Counted from the first letter of the stretch, positions 42,819 through 51,311 are shown. The stretch is DNA of 64,000 nt from MGBC114844 sp910585855 (GCA_965646165.1 CBFFYP010000003.1:45189-109188); one strand, 5' to 3'. Made by a program: numbers and translations. The notes: a model not told the origin generated them from the letters alone.

Positions 42819-43018
42819 TCGCTCTATCCTAGAAATCCTCTAACCTTTATACAACCAAATATAAAAATCAGACTTATTTATAATCATTATATGTTAAAAC
42901 ATATTATATATGTAAAATGTCCGCTACCAGAATAAACTTATAAACTAACAGACGTGACTCGTGACACCACTATAAATAAAATAGGATAGGATGCTGCCGG
43001 AAAGAGGTTGCTTTCACC
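42819..43018. other. Intergenic stretch before an HE2 dimer
   Basis: AT-rich spacer. It holds ATGTCCGCTACCAG (42919-42932), a scrap resembling the HE1 interior, then CGTGACACCACTATAAATAA and GGATGCTGCCGGAAAGAGG, flanks repeated near other HE2 copies. No gene is seen. Confidence 0.4.
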
Positions 43019-43351
43019 GGACGCAAGAGGCGGTTTGCTCCTGTCCTTTGCCTGTTCCACTCCAAACGGTAAGAAAGTCTAAGGCTTCTGATTTCAGTTC
43101 ATCCAACCAGACGAACCGGGGCGCAATTCGCCCTCATAACAACCGAAACGAAACAGGTTTAAGGAAAAATTTTACCAACCATAAAACATCCTCTTCCCTA
43201 TCCTCCGGGCTAAACACGCCCCTTTTTTTGCATACCCTGCATAGAAGCAGGATATGCAAAAAATTCTAGGTGTTTCCACAGAAGCCCAAGACTTTCTAAC
43301 CGTTCTCCGAAGTCACAAGCAAAGGACAGGAGCAAACCGCCTCTCGCTGTT
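43019..43351 (-). repeat. HE2 hairpin element, copy 6 (type B, left half of a dimer)
   Basis: Begins CACCGGACGCAAG. Arms with GAGGCGGTTTGCTCCTGTCC pair with GGACAGGAGCAAACCGCCTC, at least 20 bp exact. Hairpin GCATACCCTGC/GCAGGATATGC; core helix GGGGCG-TGTTTA-GCCC with its partner. It is followed after about 80 bp by a type A copy in the opposite orientation. Confidence 0.84.
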
Positions 43352-43429
43352 GACTGAATAGCGGTAGAAATTTTTATTACAGAACAAGTCTTCTGCAAGG
43401 TTTAGATATTATTCTTTTTTTGTTCCGGG

Positions 43430-43770
43430 GTCAAGAAACAGCCAGATTCGAAAACGGTGGGTAGCCTGCAGTGACTTTGGAAAAAAGTTAGAAGTTCTTG
43501 GACTTCTGCTCGAAAACCTAAGATTTTTTTCACATCCTGCTTCCATGCAGGGTGTGAAAAAAAAGGGGCGTGTTTAGCCCGGAGAATAGGAAAACGGTTA
43601 TCTTATGGCTGATAATATCTTTCCTTACACCTGTTTCGTTTCGGCTGAAAGGAGGGCGAATTGCGCCCCGGTCTGTCTGGTTGGGGAAAGGAAAAGGCAG
43701 AAGTCTTAGAACTTCTTGCTTTTTGGAAACCGGAACAGCAGGCTGCCCACCGTTTTCAAATCTGGTGTCC
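43430..43770 (+). repeat. HE2 hairpin element, copy 7 (type A, right half of a dimer)
   Basis: Begins GTCAAGAAACAGCCAG and ends CTGGTGTCC. The terminal stem of about 29 bp is paired with a few wobble-type differences. The core helix is invariant. Together with copy 6 it makes a composite of about 750 bp with GGACGC-like ends facing outwards. Confidence 0.84.
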
Positions 43771-43815
43771 TCTTTTAAGTTTATAAGTTTATTCTGGTTT
43801 ATCTGACATTACCAT

Positions 43816-43844
43816 TGACAAGACAGTAAGGAAGTGCTAATCTA
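43816..43844 (+). promoter_or_regulatory. Sigma-A promoter of the ECF operon
   Basis: TTGACA (43816-43821), 17-bp spacer, TAATCT (43839-43844). The transcript would carry a leader of about 130 nt before the S-component start. No known riboswitch fold was recognised in it. Confidence 0.7.
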
Positions 43845-43983
43845 TAGCAAACCGATGAATAATAAAAAAGGAAAACAGATAGGTTGAGTACAGAGGAATT
43901 GATACAAAATACTGTCTGGAGAGAAAGGAGGATGGCACTTCTTCTGTCAAGAGAGGCAGTGGATTTTGTGCCTGTTAGAGTTT

Positions 43984-44586
43984 ATGAAAGATTTATTAAA
44001 GACAAAGTTAAATACTGCTTGTTTGGTACTGATTCCGGCTTGTATCGGAATTAATTATTTGGGAAAGTTATTTGCATCTTTGCTGAAACTTCCGCTTTGG
44101 TTAGATTCGATAGGAACTTGTATTGGCGGAGCATTGGGCGGACCGATTATCGGGGCAGTCTGTGGAGCTGCCAACAATTTGATCTATGGTTTTACGACAG
44201 GGGATTCGATTACATTGGTTTATGCAATTACTAGTTTAGGAATCGGATTTGTAGTGGGGATTATGGCTCGGCTTGGTAAGATGAATCGGATTTCTGGTGC
44301 TTTGCTGACTTCTATATTAGCAGGACTGACTGCTGTTTTAATTTCTACTCCTTTAAACTGTATTTTTTGGGGCGGAACAACAGGAAATGTTTGGGGAGAT
44401 GCTGTATTTGCTGCAACACAGGCGGCAAATATGCCGGTTATTTTGGGATCGTTTTTGGATGAAATTGTAGTGGATGTGCCGGATAAGATTATTACTATTT
44501 TAATTGTATTTGTGATTTTAAAAGGGCTTCCTAATAAACTGACGGCTCTTTATGATGTAAATGATAGCATAAAAAGTTTGGATTAG
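43984..44586 (+). CDS. ECF transporter S component (substrate-binding membrane subunit)
   Basis: A 200-residue membrane protein with about five or six helices. The segment LWLDSIGTCIGGALGGPIIGAVCG and the following NNLIYG are typical of S components of energy-coupling factor vitamin transporters. The substrate is unknown; the co-transcribed nicotinamidase-like hydrolase makes niacin or nicotinamide a reasonable guess. The start is uncertain: ATG 43984 has a poor ribosome site, TTG 43966 has GAGAGG at fair spacing, and an AGGAGG at 43926-43931 is too far from either. The ATPase gene follows after 20 bp. No EcfT gene lies between them. Confidence 0.82.
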   Translation: MKDLLKTKLNTACLVLIPACIGINYLGKLFASLLKLPLWLDSIGTCIGGALGGPIIGAVCGAANNLIYGFTTGDSITLVYAITSLGIGFVVGIMARLGKMNRISGALLTSILAGLTAVLISTPLNCIFWGGTTGNVWGDAVFAATQAANMPVILGSFLDEIVVDVPDKIITILIVFVILKGLPNKLTALYDVNDSIKSLD

Positions 44587-44606
44587 CAGCGGAAAGGAAG
44601 AGTTGG

Positions 44607-46322
44607 GTGGCTTACATAAAAGTAGAGAATCTAAAATATTGTTATCCCAATACAGATAAACTGGCATTGGACAATTTGAATTTTGAGATAGAGAAAGGAT
44701 CGTTTGTTGGAATTATCGGACAGAATGGGGCTGGAAAAAGTACGCTTTGTCAGGCATTTGTAGGGTTAGTACCCAATTTTTTTAAAGGGGCTTATGGCGG
44801 AAAAGTATGGATTGATAATAGGGAAGCAGCAAAAGTGCCGATTTCTGAGCTTTGCCGTCAGGTGGGTTTGGTATTTCAAAATCCTTTTAATCAATTATCC
44901 GGGGCAAAGGATACGATATTTGAAGAAGTTGCATTTGGACTGCAAAATTTTGGCGTACCAAGAGAAGAAATGATTGATCGGGTGAATCGGGTTTTGGAAC
45001 TGTTAGATATAAAGGAATATCGGGAAAGAAATCCATTTGATTTGTCGGGCGGACAGATGCAGAGAGTGGCGCTTGCCAGTATTCTTGCTATGGAACCGGA
45101 AATATTGGTATTAGATGAACCAACCTCGCAGTTAGATCCGGCAGGGAGTGAAGAGGTATTTCGAGCGGTTGAAAAGTTAAAAAAATCTGGTATTACGATT
45201 ATTATGGTGGAGCAGAAGATGGAAAAACTGGCAGAGTACTGTGATCGGATTTTACTTTTGCAGAATGGAAAACAGATTGCTTTTGATACACCAGAACAAG
45301 TATTTTCAAAAGAGAATTTAGAGGAGTATGGGGTGGCAGCTCCTATTTATACAGAGGTTTGCAGGGAATTTGATATTCGCTTGGAAAATGGATGTTATCC
45401 AGCTTCATTAAAAGAAACACTTCGGCAAAAGGAACGTTTTCCAAAAGAGCGGATAGAGAAACAAAAAGAGTTAGGATTTTTAGAAAAAACGGAAAAGAAA
45501 AAAGATTTTGATTTCAATTCTGTTTTTCAGGTGGAAAATCTGATGTTTTATTATCAGATGCATACTGCTGTTTTACCGGATTTATCGATACGGTTTGATA
45601 CTCGTTCTACGGCGATTGTCGGGCAAAATGGTGCGGGAAAGACAACTTTGGTAAAACTTTTAAAGGGGCTTTTAAAACCGGTAAAGGGAAATATATATTA
45701 CTGTAAAGAAGAAATTTCTAAAAAGACAGTTGCTATGCTGGCAGGAGAAATCGGGTATGTCTTTCAAAATCCAGACGATCAGATTTTTAAATATCATGTG
45801 ATGGATGAAGTGATGTTTGGACCGTTAAATATAGGGATGAAAAAAGAAACGGCGCAAAAAAAGGCAAGAGAGGCATTAAAGATTGTCGGGCTGGAGGATT
45901 TGGCACAAGAGAATCCCTATGATTTGGAACTTTCTCAGAGAAAGTTGATTGCGATTGCTTCTGTAATTGCAATGGATACAAAAGTGCTGATTTTAGATGA
46001 ACCAACGATTGCACAGGACAGATCTGGAAAAATGATTATTGGAGGGGTGATTCAGAAGCTAAAGGAAGAGGGAAAACTGGTACTTGCTATTTTGCATGAT
46101 ATGGATTTTGTAGCAGAAAATTTTGAACGTGTCATTGTAATGGCGCATGGAAAAGTATTGGCAGATGGAAGCAAGGAACAGGTGTTTTCGAAAGAGGATG
46201 CGATGAGAGAAGCCTGTATTGAAGCCCCTTATCTGACAACGCTTTGTAAGAAATTGGGGTATCAGGGGATGTATTTTCGGATACAGGAGTTAAAGAATTT
46301 TGAAAGGAGGATGAAAACGTGA
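44607..46322 (+). CDS. ECF transporter duplicated ATPase (EcfA1-EcfA2 fusion)
   Basis: A 571-residue protein with two ABC ATPase domains. Domain 1 (1-250): Walker A GQNGAGKST, signature LSGGQMQRV, Walker B ILVLDEPTSQLDP. Domain 2 (about 310-560): Walker A GQNGAGKTT, Q-loop VFQNPDDQIF, ELSQRKLIAIAS in the signature position and Walker B VLILDEPTIAQD. The NPDDQ/NPFNQ Q-loop residues are characteristic of ECF ATPases. The second signature is ELSQRK rather than LSGGQ, so one ATP site is probably degenerate. GTG 44607 follows AAGGAAG. It overlaps the hydrolase gene by 4 bp. It energises uptake with the preceding S component and an EcfT encoded elsewhere. Confidence 0.92.
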   Translation: MAYIKVENLKYCYPNTDKLALDNLNFEIEKGSFVGIIGQNGAGKSTLCQAFVGLVPNFFKGAYGGKVWIDNREAAKVPISELCRQVGLVFQNPFNQLSGAKDTIFEEVAFGLQNFGVPREEMIDRVNRVLELLDIKEYRERNPFDLSGGQMQRVALASILAMEPEILVLDEPTSQLDPAGSEEVFRAVEKLKKSGITIIMVEQKMEKLAEYCDRILLLQNGKQIAFDTPEQVFSKENLEEYGVAAPIYTEVCREFDIRLENGCYPASLKETLRQKERFPKERIEKQKELGFLEKTEKKKDFDFNSVFQVENLMFYYQMHTAVLPDLSIRFDTRSTAIVGQNGAGKTTLVKLLKGLLKPVKGNIYYCKEEISKKTVAMLAGEIGYVFQNPDDQIFKYHVMDEVMFGPLNIGMKKETAQKKAREALKIVGLEDLAQENPYDLELSQRKLIAIASVIAMDTKVLILDEPTIAQDRSGKMIIGGVIQKLKEEGKLVLAILHDMDFVAENFERVIVMAHGKVLADGSKEQVFSKEDAMREACIEAPYLTTLCKKLGYQGMYFRIQELKNFERRMKT

Positions 46323-46843
46323 GAAAATTGCTGGTTGTGGTGGATATGCAGAAGGATTTTATCAATGGTTCTCTTGGAACAAAAGAGGCAGAGGGAATTG
46401 TTGAACGTGTAGCGGAGGAAATTGGAAAATATAAAAAGGAAGATGTTTTTGCTACTCGAGATACTCATAAGGAAAATTATTTGGAAACACAGGAGGGAAA
46501 GAAACTTCCGGTGGTGCATTGTGTGGAGGGAACGGATGGTTGGGAGATTGACAAACAGATAGCAGAGGCACTGCAGGGGGCTGAGGTTATAGATAAACCG
46601 ACGTTTGGTTCTTTAAAACTGGCAGAAAAGATAGCAAAGATAGCTAAACAGGAAGAGATAGAGGTAACTTTGGTTGGATTGTGTACGGATATTTGTGTAG
46701 TATCCAATGCATTGCTGATTAAGGCATATCTTCCAGAAGTGCCGATTCAGGTAATTGCTTCCTGCTGTGCCGGGGTAACACCTGAAAGTCATAGGGCAGC
46801 ACTTGCTACAATGAAGATGTGTCAAATTGAAATTGTTGAGTAA
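46319..46843 (+). CDS. Isochorismatase-family cysteine hydrolase, nicotinamidase-like
   Basis: A 174-residue cysteine hydrolase. The catalytic triad is visible: Asp in VVVDMQKDF, Lys in VIDKPTFGS and Cys in VGLCTDICVVSNA. The Asp/His region (ATRDTHKENY ... VVHCVEGT) resembles the metal site of nicotinamidases, which turn nicotinamide into nicotinate for NAD synthesis. The GTG start at 46319 overlaps the ATPase stop by 4 bp and follows AAAGGAGG, so production is coupled to the transporter. This context supports an uptake-and-deamidate pathway, though other isochorismatase-like amidases cannot be excluded. A terminator follows. Confidence 0.85.
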   Translation: MRKLLVVVDMQKDFINGSLGTKEAEGIVERVAEEIGKYKKEDVFATRDTHKENYLETQEGKKLPVVHCVEGTDGWEIDKQIAEALQGAEVIDKPTFGSLKLAEKIAKIAKQEEIEVTLVGLCTDICVVSNALLIKAYLPEVPIQVIASCCAGVTPESHRAALATMKMCQIEIVE

Positions 46844-46873
46844 AAGAATAGTTGAGTAAAATATAAGGTTTTT

Positions 46874-46915
46874 ATGCCGGGAAAGATAGTTTGTTAGTCT
46901 TTTCCGGCATTTTGT
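46874..46915 (+). terminator. Rho-independent terminator of the ECF operon
   Basis: ATGCCGGGAAAGA pairs with TCTTTTCCGGCAT around a short loop, followed by a weak T run (TTTGT). It lies about 30 bp after the hydrolase stop codon. Confidence 0.7.
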
Positions 46916-46932
46916 ATAAAAGGAAAAAGAGA

Positions 46933-47274
46933 TTATTTGTGTGGAAAGTTTCTAATTATTTTAATGATTTTTAAAATTTCTTTTTGTTGTTCATCGGACA
47001 TATCCATTAGATAAGCGGTTAGTTTATTTTCATATGGCGAAATATCTTTTGGATTGGGGTTGTCGGTATCATCGAATAGCTGACTAAGAGGTACTTCTAG
47101 TGCTTGGGCGATTGCATAGATGGTATCTAACGTAGGGTTTTTTAAAGCACGTTCAATTTGTCCTAGATGGGCAGGACTTAGGGATGCTTTAAGGGCAAGT
47201 TCTGTTTGGCTCATACCGGTTTGTTTTCGCAGGGATTTAATGCGTTTTCCAAGAAAAATTGCAATTTCACTCAT
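46933..47274 (-). CDS. XRE-family transcriptional regulator
   Basis: A 113-residue DNA-binding protein. An N-terminal Cro/C1 helix-turn-helix (LGKRIKSLRKQTGMSQTELALKASLSPAHLGQIERALKNPTLDTIYAIAQAL, residues 8-65) is followed by a short acidic linker and a helical tail (MSDEQQKEILKIIKIIRNF), probably for dimerisation. The linker and tail resemble small stand-alone repressors of Firmicutes. It is transcribed towards the ECF operon terminator and has no partner gene, so its targets are unknown. ATG 47274 has GGAGAA upstream. Confidence 0.88.
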   Translation of the reverse strand: MSEIAIFLGKRIKSLRKQTGMSQTELALKASLSPAHLGQIERALKNPTLDTIYAIAQALEVPLSQLFDDTDNPNPKDISPYENKLTAYLMDMSDEQQKEILKIIKIIRNFPHK

Positions 47275-47321
47275 ATATTAGTTCTCCGTTTCTTAAGTTA
47301 TAGTTTTGATTTACCATAGGG

Positions 47322-47485
47322 GGACGCTGAAATCGAAAGGAAAGTCTATTCCGGGCTCGCTCTCGATTAGCATTTCCCATTTTCATAGCGGACACATAAG
47401 GCACTAAAATACAGCAGTACAGTGCCTAAGTACTGACGGGAAATGATGACCCTTCATAGACCTTCCTTTCGATTTTAGCTGTGTT
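47322..47485 (+). repeat. HE1 hairpin element, copy 8 (full length)
   Basis: Begins GGGGGACGCTG and ends TAGCTGTG. Arms with AATCGAAAGGAAAGTCTAT pair with one mismatch. The inner pairs AGGCACT/AGTGCCT and CATTTCCC/GGGAAATG are again changed with pairing kept. It lies upstream of the XRE gene. Confidence 0.84.
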
Positions 47486-47671
47486 TACCAGCCATAGGAT
47501 AGTGCGTTGTAAATTTTTTATATATTAGGCTGAGGGGATGTTTTTTAAGGTTATAGTGGAGGGAGTTTGTCTTTTGTAATGTTTATCGTATAAAATTTTA
47601 AAATTTTGACCTTTTATAGTATTATAGTGAATATTTTATGATTTGTTGTAATTTTTTCGGTTTGGAGTATA
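47486..47671. other. Intergenic stretch between two HE1 copies
   Basis: AT-rich spacer without a recognised gene. From about 47628 the sequence TGAATATTTTATGATTTGTTGTAATT ... CGGTTTGGAGTATATAG is a diverged form of the HE1 outer flank seen at 15893 and in the 37660-38020 array. Confidence 0.4.
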
Positions 47672-47767
47672 TAGCTGAAAGCGAAATAGAGAGGGATGCA
47701 GGGTAATCATAGGAAATGCTAAGCGCAAGCGAACCCGGAATCGATCGCTATTTCGCTTTTGGCGTTC
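47672..47767 (-). repeat. HE1 element, copy 9 (short form)
   Basis: An internally deleted HE1: the AGCTGAAAGCGAAATAG arm pairs with CTATTTCGCTTTTGGCG. Only GGAAATGCTAAGCGCAAGCG of the interior remains. It ends GGCGTTCC, about 200 bp before the HNH gene. Confidence 0.75.
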
Positions 47768-47924
47768 CTTGTCCGACTTCAAAAAATATAAATGTTTGTT
47801 GTGGTGTCAGGAAATTTAAAAGGAATTGACTTTTGATCTGTTAGGGATTATAGTTGTATAAAAGGAATAAAAAGGGAAGAAAATTTATAAGTAGGTAGTT
47901 TTTTAGTATAAAACGAGAGAAAAA

Positions 47925-47943
47925 ATTGTAAATTATTTACAAT
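47925..47943. promoter_or_regulatory. Perfect 9-1-9 palindrome upstream of the HNH gene
   Basis: ATTGTAAAT, a central T, then ATTTACAAT, placed 8 bp before the AGGAGG ribosome site. The symmetry and position fit a repressor operator; the cognate protein is unknown. Confidence 0.5.
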
Positions 47944-47964
47944 GAAATACAGGAGGTATTATTT

Positions 47965-48264
47965 ATGGCAAATTACAGAGAACTTTGGTTTCAGAATAAT
48001 GCATCGAATCATGGGTGGTATACTTGTGTTAGATGTGGAAAAAACTTTCGCAAAAAGGATATTGATATTGATCACATTATTCCACAGAATCGAGGTGGAA
48101 AGGATAATCTGAATAATCTGCAATGTATGTGTAAACATTGTAATCGATCGAAGCAGGATGATATGAATTTTACAACGGTGACAGATTATGCACGTAATGT
48201 AGTGCGTAATACTACAAAAGACATGAAAAAGGGATTTAAAAGGGCGATTGGGAAAATTGGTTAA
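47965..48264 (+). CDS. Stand-alone HNH endonuclease
   Basis: A 99-residue HNH nuclease. Two zinc-type Cys pairs (CVRCGK and CKHCN) bracket the active-site region DIDIDHIIPQNRGGKDNLNNLQ, with DH as the catalytic and metal residues and Asn in the second position. The tail is basic (VVRNTTKDMKKGFKRAIGKIG). Such small HNH proteins occur in phage and other mobile DNA, in defence systems and as intron nucleases; nothing else of a phage is visible here. AGGAGG is spaced 8 nt before ATG 47965. It is an orphan gene with a palindrome upstream and a terminator downstream, and HE1 copies lie on its left. Confidence 0.9.
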   Translation: MANYRELWFQNNASNHGWYTCVRCGKNFRKKDIDIDHIIPQNRGGKDNLNNLQCMCKHCNRSKQDDMNFTTVTDYARNVVRNTTKDMKKGFKRAIGKIG

Positions 48265-48308
48265 AAGTTGTTTTGATAAATGAAAAAAGGAATAAAAGTT
48301 TTTTTGAA

Positions 48309-48369
48309 GAGGATGTTGGATTTTGAAGTGGCTGCTGTTTTGCTGTTTTAGAATCAAACATCCTTTTTG
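48309..48369 (+). terminator. Imperfect terminator hairpin after the HNH gene
   Basis: AGGATGTTGGATTTT pairs imperfectly with AGAATCAAACATCCT and is followed by TTTTT at 48364-48368. The rest of the interval to 48619 is AT-rich and holds TATAAT (48581-48586), which may serve the next gene. No gene is seen there. Confidence 0.55.
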
Positions 48370-48619
48370 AAAAATTTCAGTTTTATGGGATAGTTCTTAG
48401 TTATATTTTGTATTTTTTAAAATGGTGTTATTGTAATTTTATTGGTTTTGGAGTTTGATTTTTCTATAATGGTAAATATTTTTGTCCAGTTACATCATTT
48501 TTTTGTCTATTTGCGATAAAGAACTAAGAAAAAAGTTTATATTTTTCGATATAAAATAAAATTGGATTGATTGTTTTATTATAATATATTGCAGAAATTA
48601 GGTAGGGAAGGGAGCAGTT

Positions 48620-49393
48620 ATGAGAAATACAATGGATGTCAGCTATCAAACCAGAATGAATCGGGAAAATTTTTATTCTTATAAAACACAAAAAAATCAA
48701 GAATCAACGAAAGATTTTCAGGAAACAAAAGTGGAAAAAAGTGAAGAAAAAGAACAGGCAGATCGAGTATTTCAGGCTAGTGTGGTTTCAACAAAGGATA
48801 TGACATTAGAGGAATATAAGAAGTATATTTATGATAGGATTTCTATGCTTCCTATTCATCCGTCTAATCGGAATGATTTTATAGCAGTGCAGATTTCAGA
48901 TGCTGGATTTCGGGCGATGCAAGCAGATCCAGAGTATGAACAGTGGGTGTTGGATACATTACAAAAAGATTTTATGTATTGCGATCCGTTTAGCAGCAGA
49001 TATGGCGGAAAGTGTGTGATTCATACTTTTGGGGCAGCAAAGGAAGATTATCGTGCAGAAAGCTGGAGGATGGATGAGCCGAACCGAGAAAAGTATTATA
49101 ATAAAAAAGCGGAAAATAGTTTTTGGGAGCGCAGAGCAAAGCGCAGAAAGCAGTTAAAAGAGGAGTATGAAAGACTGTTAAAGAAACGGTTTTATGAAAA
49201 AAAACTTTATGAAAAATATATTTATGAAAAGAAATTGCAGCAAAAGAAGTATGAAGCTAAAGTAGGAAAGGGGAAGGCAGAAGAAAAGCGGCAGATGCAG
49301 AAACAGAATCAGAGTATAAGAAGACAGGCTTTGGGTATTTATGAGGAGAGCAGTGTAGTGGAGGATATGGAATTTGTTGATTTTATGGGATGA
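48620..49393 (+). CDS. Conserved hypothetical protein (DUF6033-like)
   Basis: A 257-residue soluble protein of unknown function. After a polar N-terminus, a compact domain (about residues 58-150) contains MTLEEYKKYIYDRISMLPIHPS, VQISDAGFRAMQADPEYEQWVLD and HTFGAAKEDYRAESW. This pattern is seen in DUF6033-type hypothetical proteins of Lachnospiraceae. The second half is a long, very basic charged helix rich in KKRFYEKKLYEK repeats, probably a coiled coil. ATG 48620 follows GGGAAGGGAG. It is monocistronic. CGATATAAA lies about 70 bp upstream and could be a sigma-28-like -10 element, but no matching -35 was found. The family call is from memory of motif pattern and is tentative. Confidence 0.6.
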   Translation: MRNTMDVSYQTRMNRENFYSYKTQKNQESTKDFQETKVEKSEEKEQADRVFQASVVSTKDMTLEEYKKYIYDRISMLPIHPSNRNDFIAVQISDAGFRAMQADPEYEQWVLDTLQKDFMYCDPFSSRYGGKCVIHTFGAAKEDYRAESWRMDEPNREKYYNKKAENSFWERRAKRRKQLKEEYERLLKKRFYEKKLYEKYIYEKKLQQKKYEAKVGKGKAEEKRQMQKQNQSIRRQALGIYEESSVVEDMEFVDFMG

Positions 49394-49526
49394 TATTTGT
49401 AATAGTATTTTTTAAAAGAACTTTGTGACATTTTTGTGATATTTTGATGATATTTTGGGGATATATGATAAGAATATTAGTTTATGATTTTTGAAATTTG
49501 TGTTGGAGAAGGGGAGTGATGGGAAA

Positions 49527-50207
49527 GTGAAAATATTAGTGGTGGAAGATGATTATCTTTTTAATCATACGCTTTGTTATAATTTAAAAATTGCAGGTTA
49601 TACAGTAGATGCGGCACTAACAAAAGCAGCTGCAGAGAAAATGTGTAAAGAGCAGGAGTATGATTTGATTGTTTTAGATATTAATTTGCCGGATGGAAAT
49701 GGTTTTGATTTTTGTTGTGAACTGAAAGAACGCTGCCCAGAAACGGCAGTGATTTTTTTAACAGCAAATGATATGGAAGGGGATATGCTGAAGGGATTTG
49801 AATTAGGAGCAGATGATTATGTAACAAAACCATTTCCTATGCGGGTGTTTCAAAGAAAGGTGTCGGTACTGTTTTCACGGATAACAAAACAGACGGGAGG
49901 GGATTATTTTGACGATGGGAATTTGATGATTAATTTTTCAGATATGACTGCTTCTCTTGGTGGACAAGAAATAGTTTTTACATCTTTTGAATACCAGTTG
50001 TTAAAGGTATTTATAAAAAATACACAAATGGTTTTGACTCGTCAGATGCTTTTGGAAAAATTGTGGGATGCGAAGGGAAATTTTGTGGAGGAACATGCAC
50101 TTACAGCTGCTATTAGCCGGATTCGCAGTAAAATGGAACAGTCAGATTGGCAATATATTAAAACAGTTTATGGTATGGGATATATGTGGATGGGAGGAAA
50201 AAAATGA
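49527..50207 (+). CDS. OmpR-family response regulator
   Basis: A 226-residue response regulator. The receiver domain has VKILVVEDDYLF (acidic pocket), phosphoacceptor Asp in DLIVLDINLPDG, FLTAND and YVTKPFP with the conserved Lys. The C-terminal winged helix has FEYQLLKVFIKN, LTRQMLLEKLW and VKTVYGMGYMW-like ends of OmpR/PhoB regulators. GTG 49527 is favoured because AGGGGAG lies upstream; a TTG at 49491 would add 12 unconserved residues. Its stop overlaps the kinase start by 4 bp (ATGA at 50204-50207). It probably controls the FtsX permease gene downstream, as in BceRS and VraRS-like antimicrobial peptide systems. Confidence 0.93.
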   Translation: MKILVVEDDYLFNHTLCYNLKIAGYTVDAALTKAAAEKMCKEQEYDLIVLDINLPDGNGFDFCCELKERCPETAVIFLTANDMEGDMLKGFELGADDYVTKPFPMRVFQRKVSVLFSRITKQTGGDYFDDGNLMINFSDMTASLGGQEIVFTSFEYQLLKVFIKNTQMVLTRQMLLEKLWDAKGNFVEEHALTAAISRIRSKMEQSDWQYIKTVYGMGYMWMGGKK

Positions 50208-51235
50208 GGCTGCCTAAATTTTCTGTAAATGCTTTTTGTATGGCGGCTGCCAGTTTTTTTTTAATTCTTTCTGGTATTTTTTTAATAAAAATTTATTTGC
50301 AAACAGGGGAAGATTGGATTGTATTTAGTGGAATTTTTTATATAGTATTTGTTTTTATTATTGTTGCTTTATTGATAGCATGGCTGCGCTATCAGTTGCT
50401 TTTATTTTCTAAAACTTTTTGCAGATTGTTAGATGATATGTTAAATGGAGAGGAGGTATGTTTTCCTGTACTAGAGAAAGAACATTTATTTGATAAAATG
50501 GTGTATCGTCTGATGAGGCTTTATGAGGTTTTATCAGAGAATCGGCGTAGTGTTGCAAAAGAAAGGGAAGATTTACAGAGTTTGATTTCTGATATTTCTC
50601 ATCAGGTAAAGACTCCGATTGCAAATTTAAAGATGATAAATGCGACTTTATTAGAACAGCCAGTAGAAGAGGAAAAGAGAATAGAGTTTTTAAAAGCATG
50701 TGGAACACAGATAGATAAATTGGATTTTTTGATGCAGGCGATCATTAAAACTTCTCGCTTAGAAGCAGGAGTAATTTCTTTAAAAAAGCAAAAACAATCT
50801 ATTTATGGAACATTGGCGGGGGCTTTAGGAGGGATTTTATTAAATGCAGAAAGAAAAGGGATTCAGATTCAAGTGGATTGTCCAGAGGATTTGGAAGTAT
50901 TTCATGATCGGAAGTGGACGGGGGAGGCGCTTTTTAATCTTTTGGACAATGCAGTAAAATATACACCAGATGGGGGAAAGATTTGGATAGAAGTTAGAGA
51001 TTGGGAAATGTATGGAAGGATTACTATTACAGATAATGGAAAAGGAATTGCAAAGGAGAGGCAGGGAACAATATTTCAGCGGTTTTATCGGGAGGAGGAA
51101 GTACATGAAACAGAAGGAATTGGGATTGGATTATATCTTGCAAGAGAAATTGTTATGATGCAGGGAGGATATATTCAGGTAAGTTCCGAAGTGGGAAAGG
51201 GAGCTTCTTTTTCGGTTTTTCTTCCTTATAGATAA
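50204..51235 (+). CDS. Sensor histidine kinase
   Basis: A 343-residue membrane histidine kinase with two helices near the N-terminus (about 12-36 and 42-66) and a very short outside loop, as in intramembrane-sensing or transporter-sensing kinases. The H-box is SDISHQVKTPIANLKM. The ATPase domain has the N-box LLDNAVKYTPDGG, the G1 box ITDNGKGIA and the G2 region GIGIGLYLAREIV. With almost no extracellular sensor it probably reads the state of a partner transporter, plausibly the permease encoded next. ATG 50204 follows GGGAGG and overlaps the regulator stop. Confidence 0.93.
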   Translation: MRLPKFSVNAFCMAAASFFLILSGIFLIKIYLQTGEDWIVFSGIFYIVFVFIIVALLIAWLRYQLLLFSKTFCRLLDDMLNGEEVCFPVLEKEHLFDKMVYRLMRLYEVLSENRRSVAKEREDLQSLISDISHQVKTPIANLKMINATLLEQPVEEEKRIEFLKACGTQIDKLDFLMQAIIKTSRLEAGVISLKKQKQSIYGTLAGALGGILLNAERKGIQIQVDCPEDLEVFHDRKWTGEALFNLLDNAVKYTPDGGKIWIEVRDWEMYGRITITDNGKGIAKERQGTIFQRFYREEEVHETEGIGIGLYLAREIVMMQGGYIQVSSEVGKGASFSVFLPYR

Positions 51236-51311
51236 AGATAGATAAAGAAAATTGTACTGTTTTAGAAGAAATATAAAAAAAGGCAGTGACGATTTTGTGA
51301 GGATTTTTTTT

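Noticed and set aside
43850..43983. Riboswitch in the 130-nt leader of the ECF operon
   Set aside because: No TPP, cobalamin, preQ1, FMN or NAD-type conserved sequence was found, and the leader lacks an evident terminator or anti-terminator pair.
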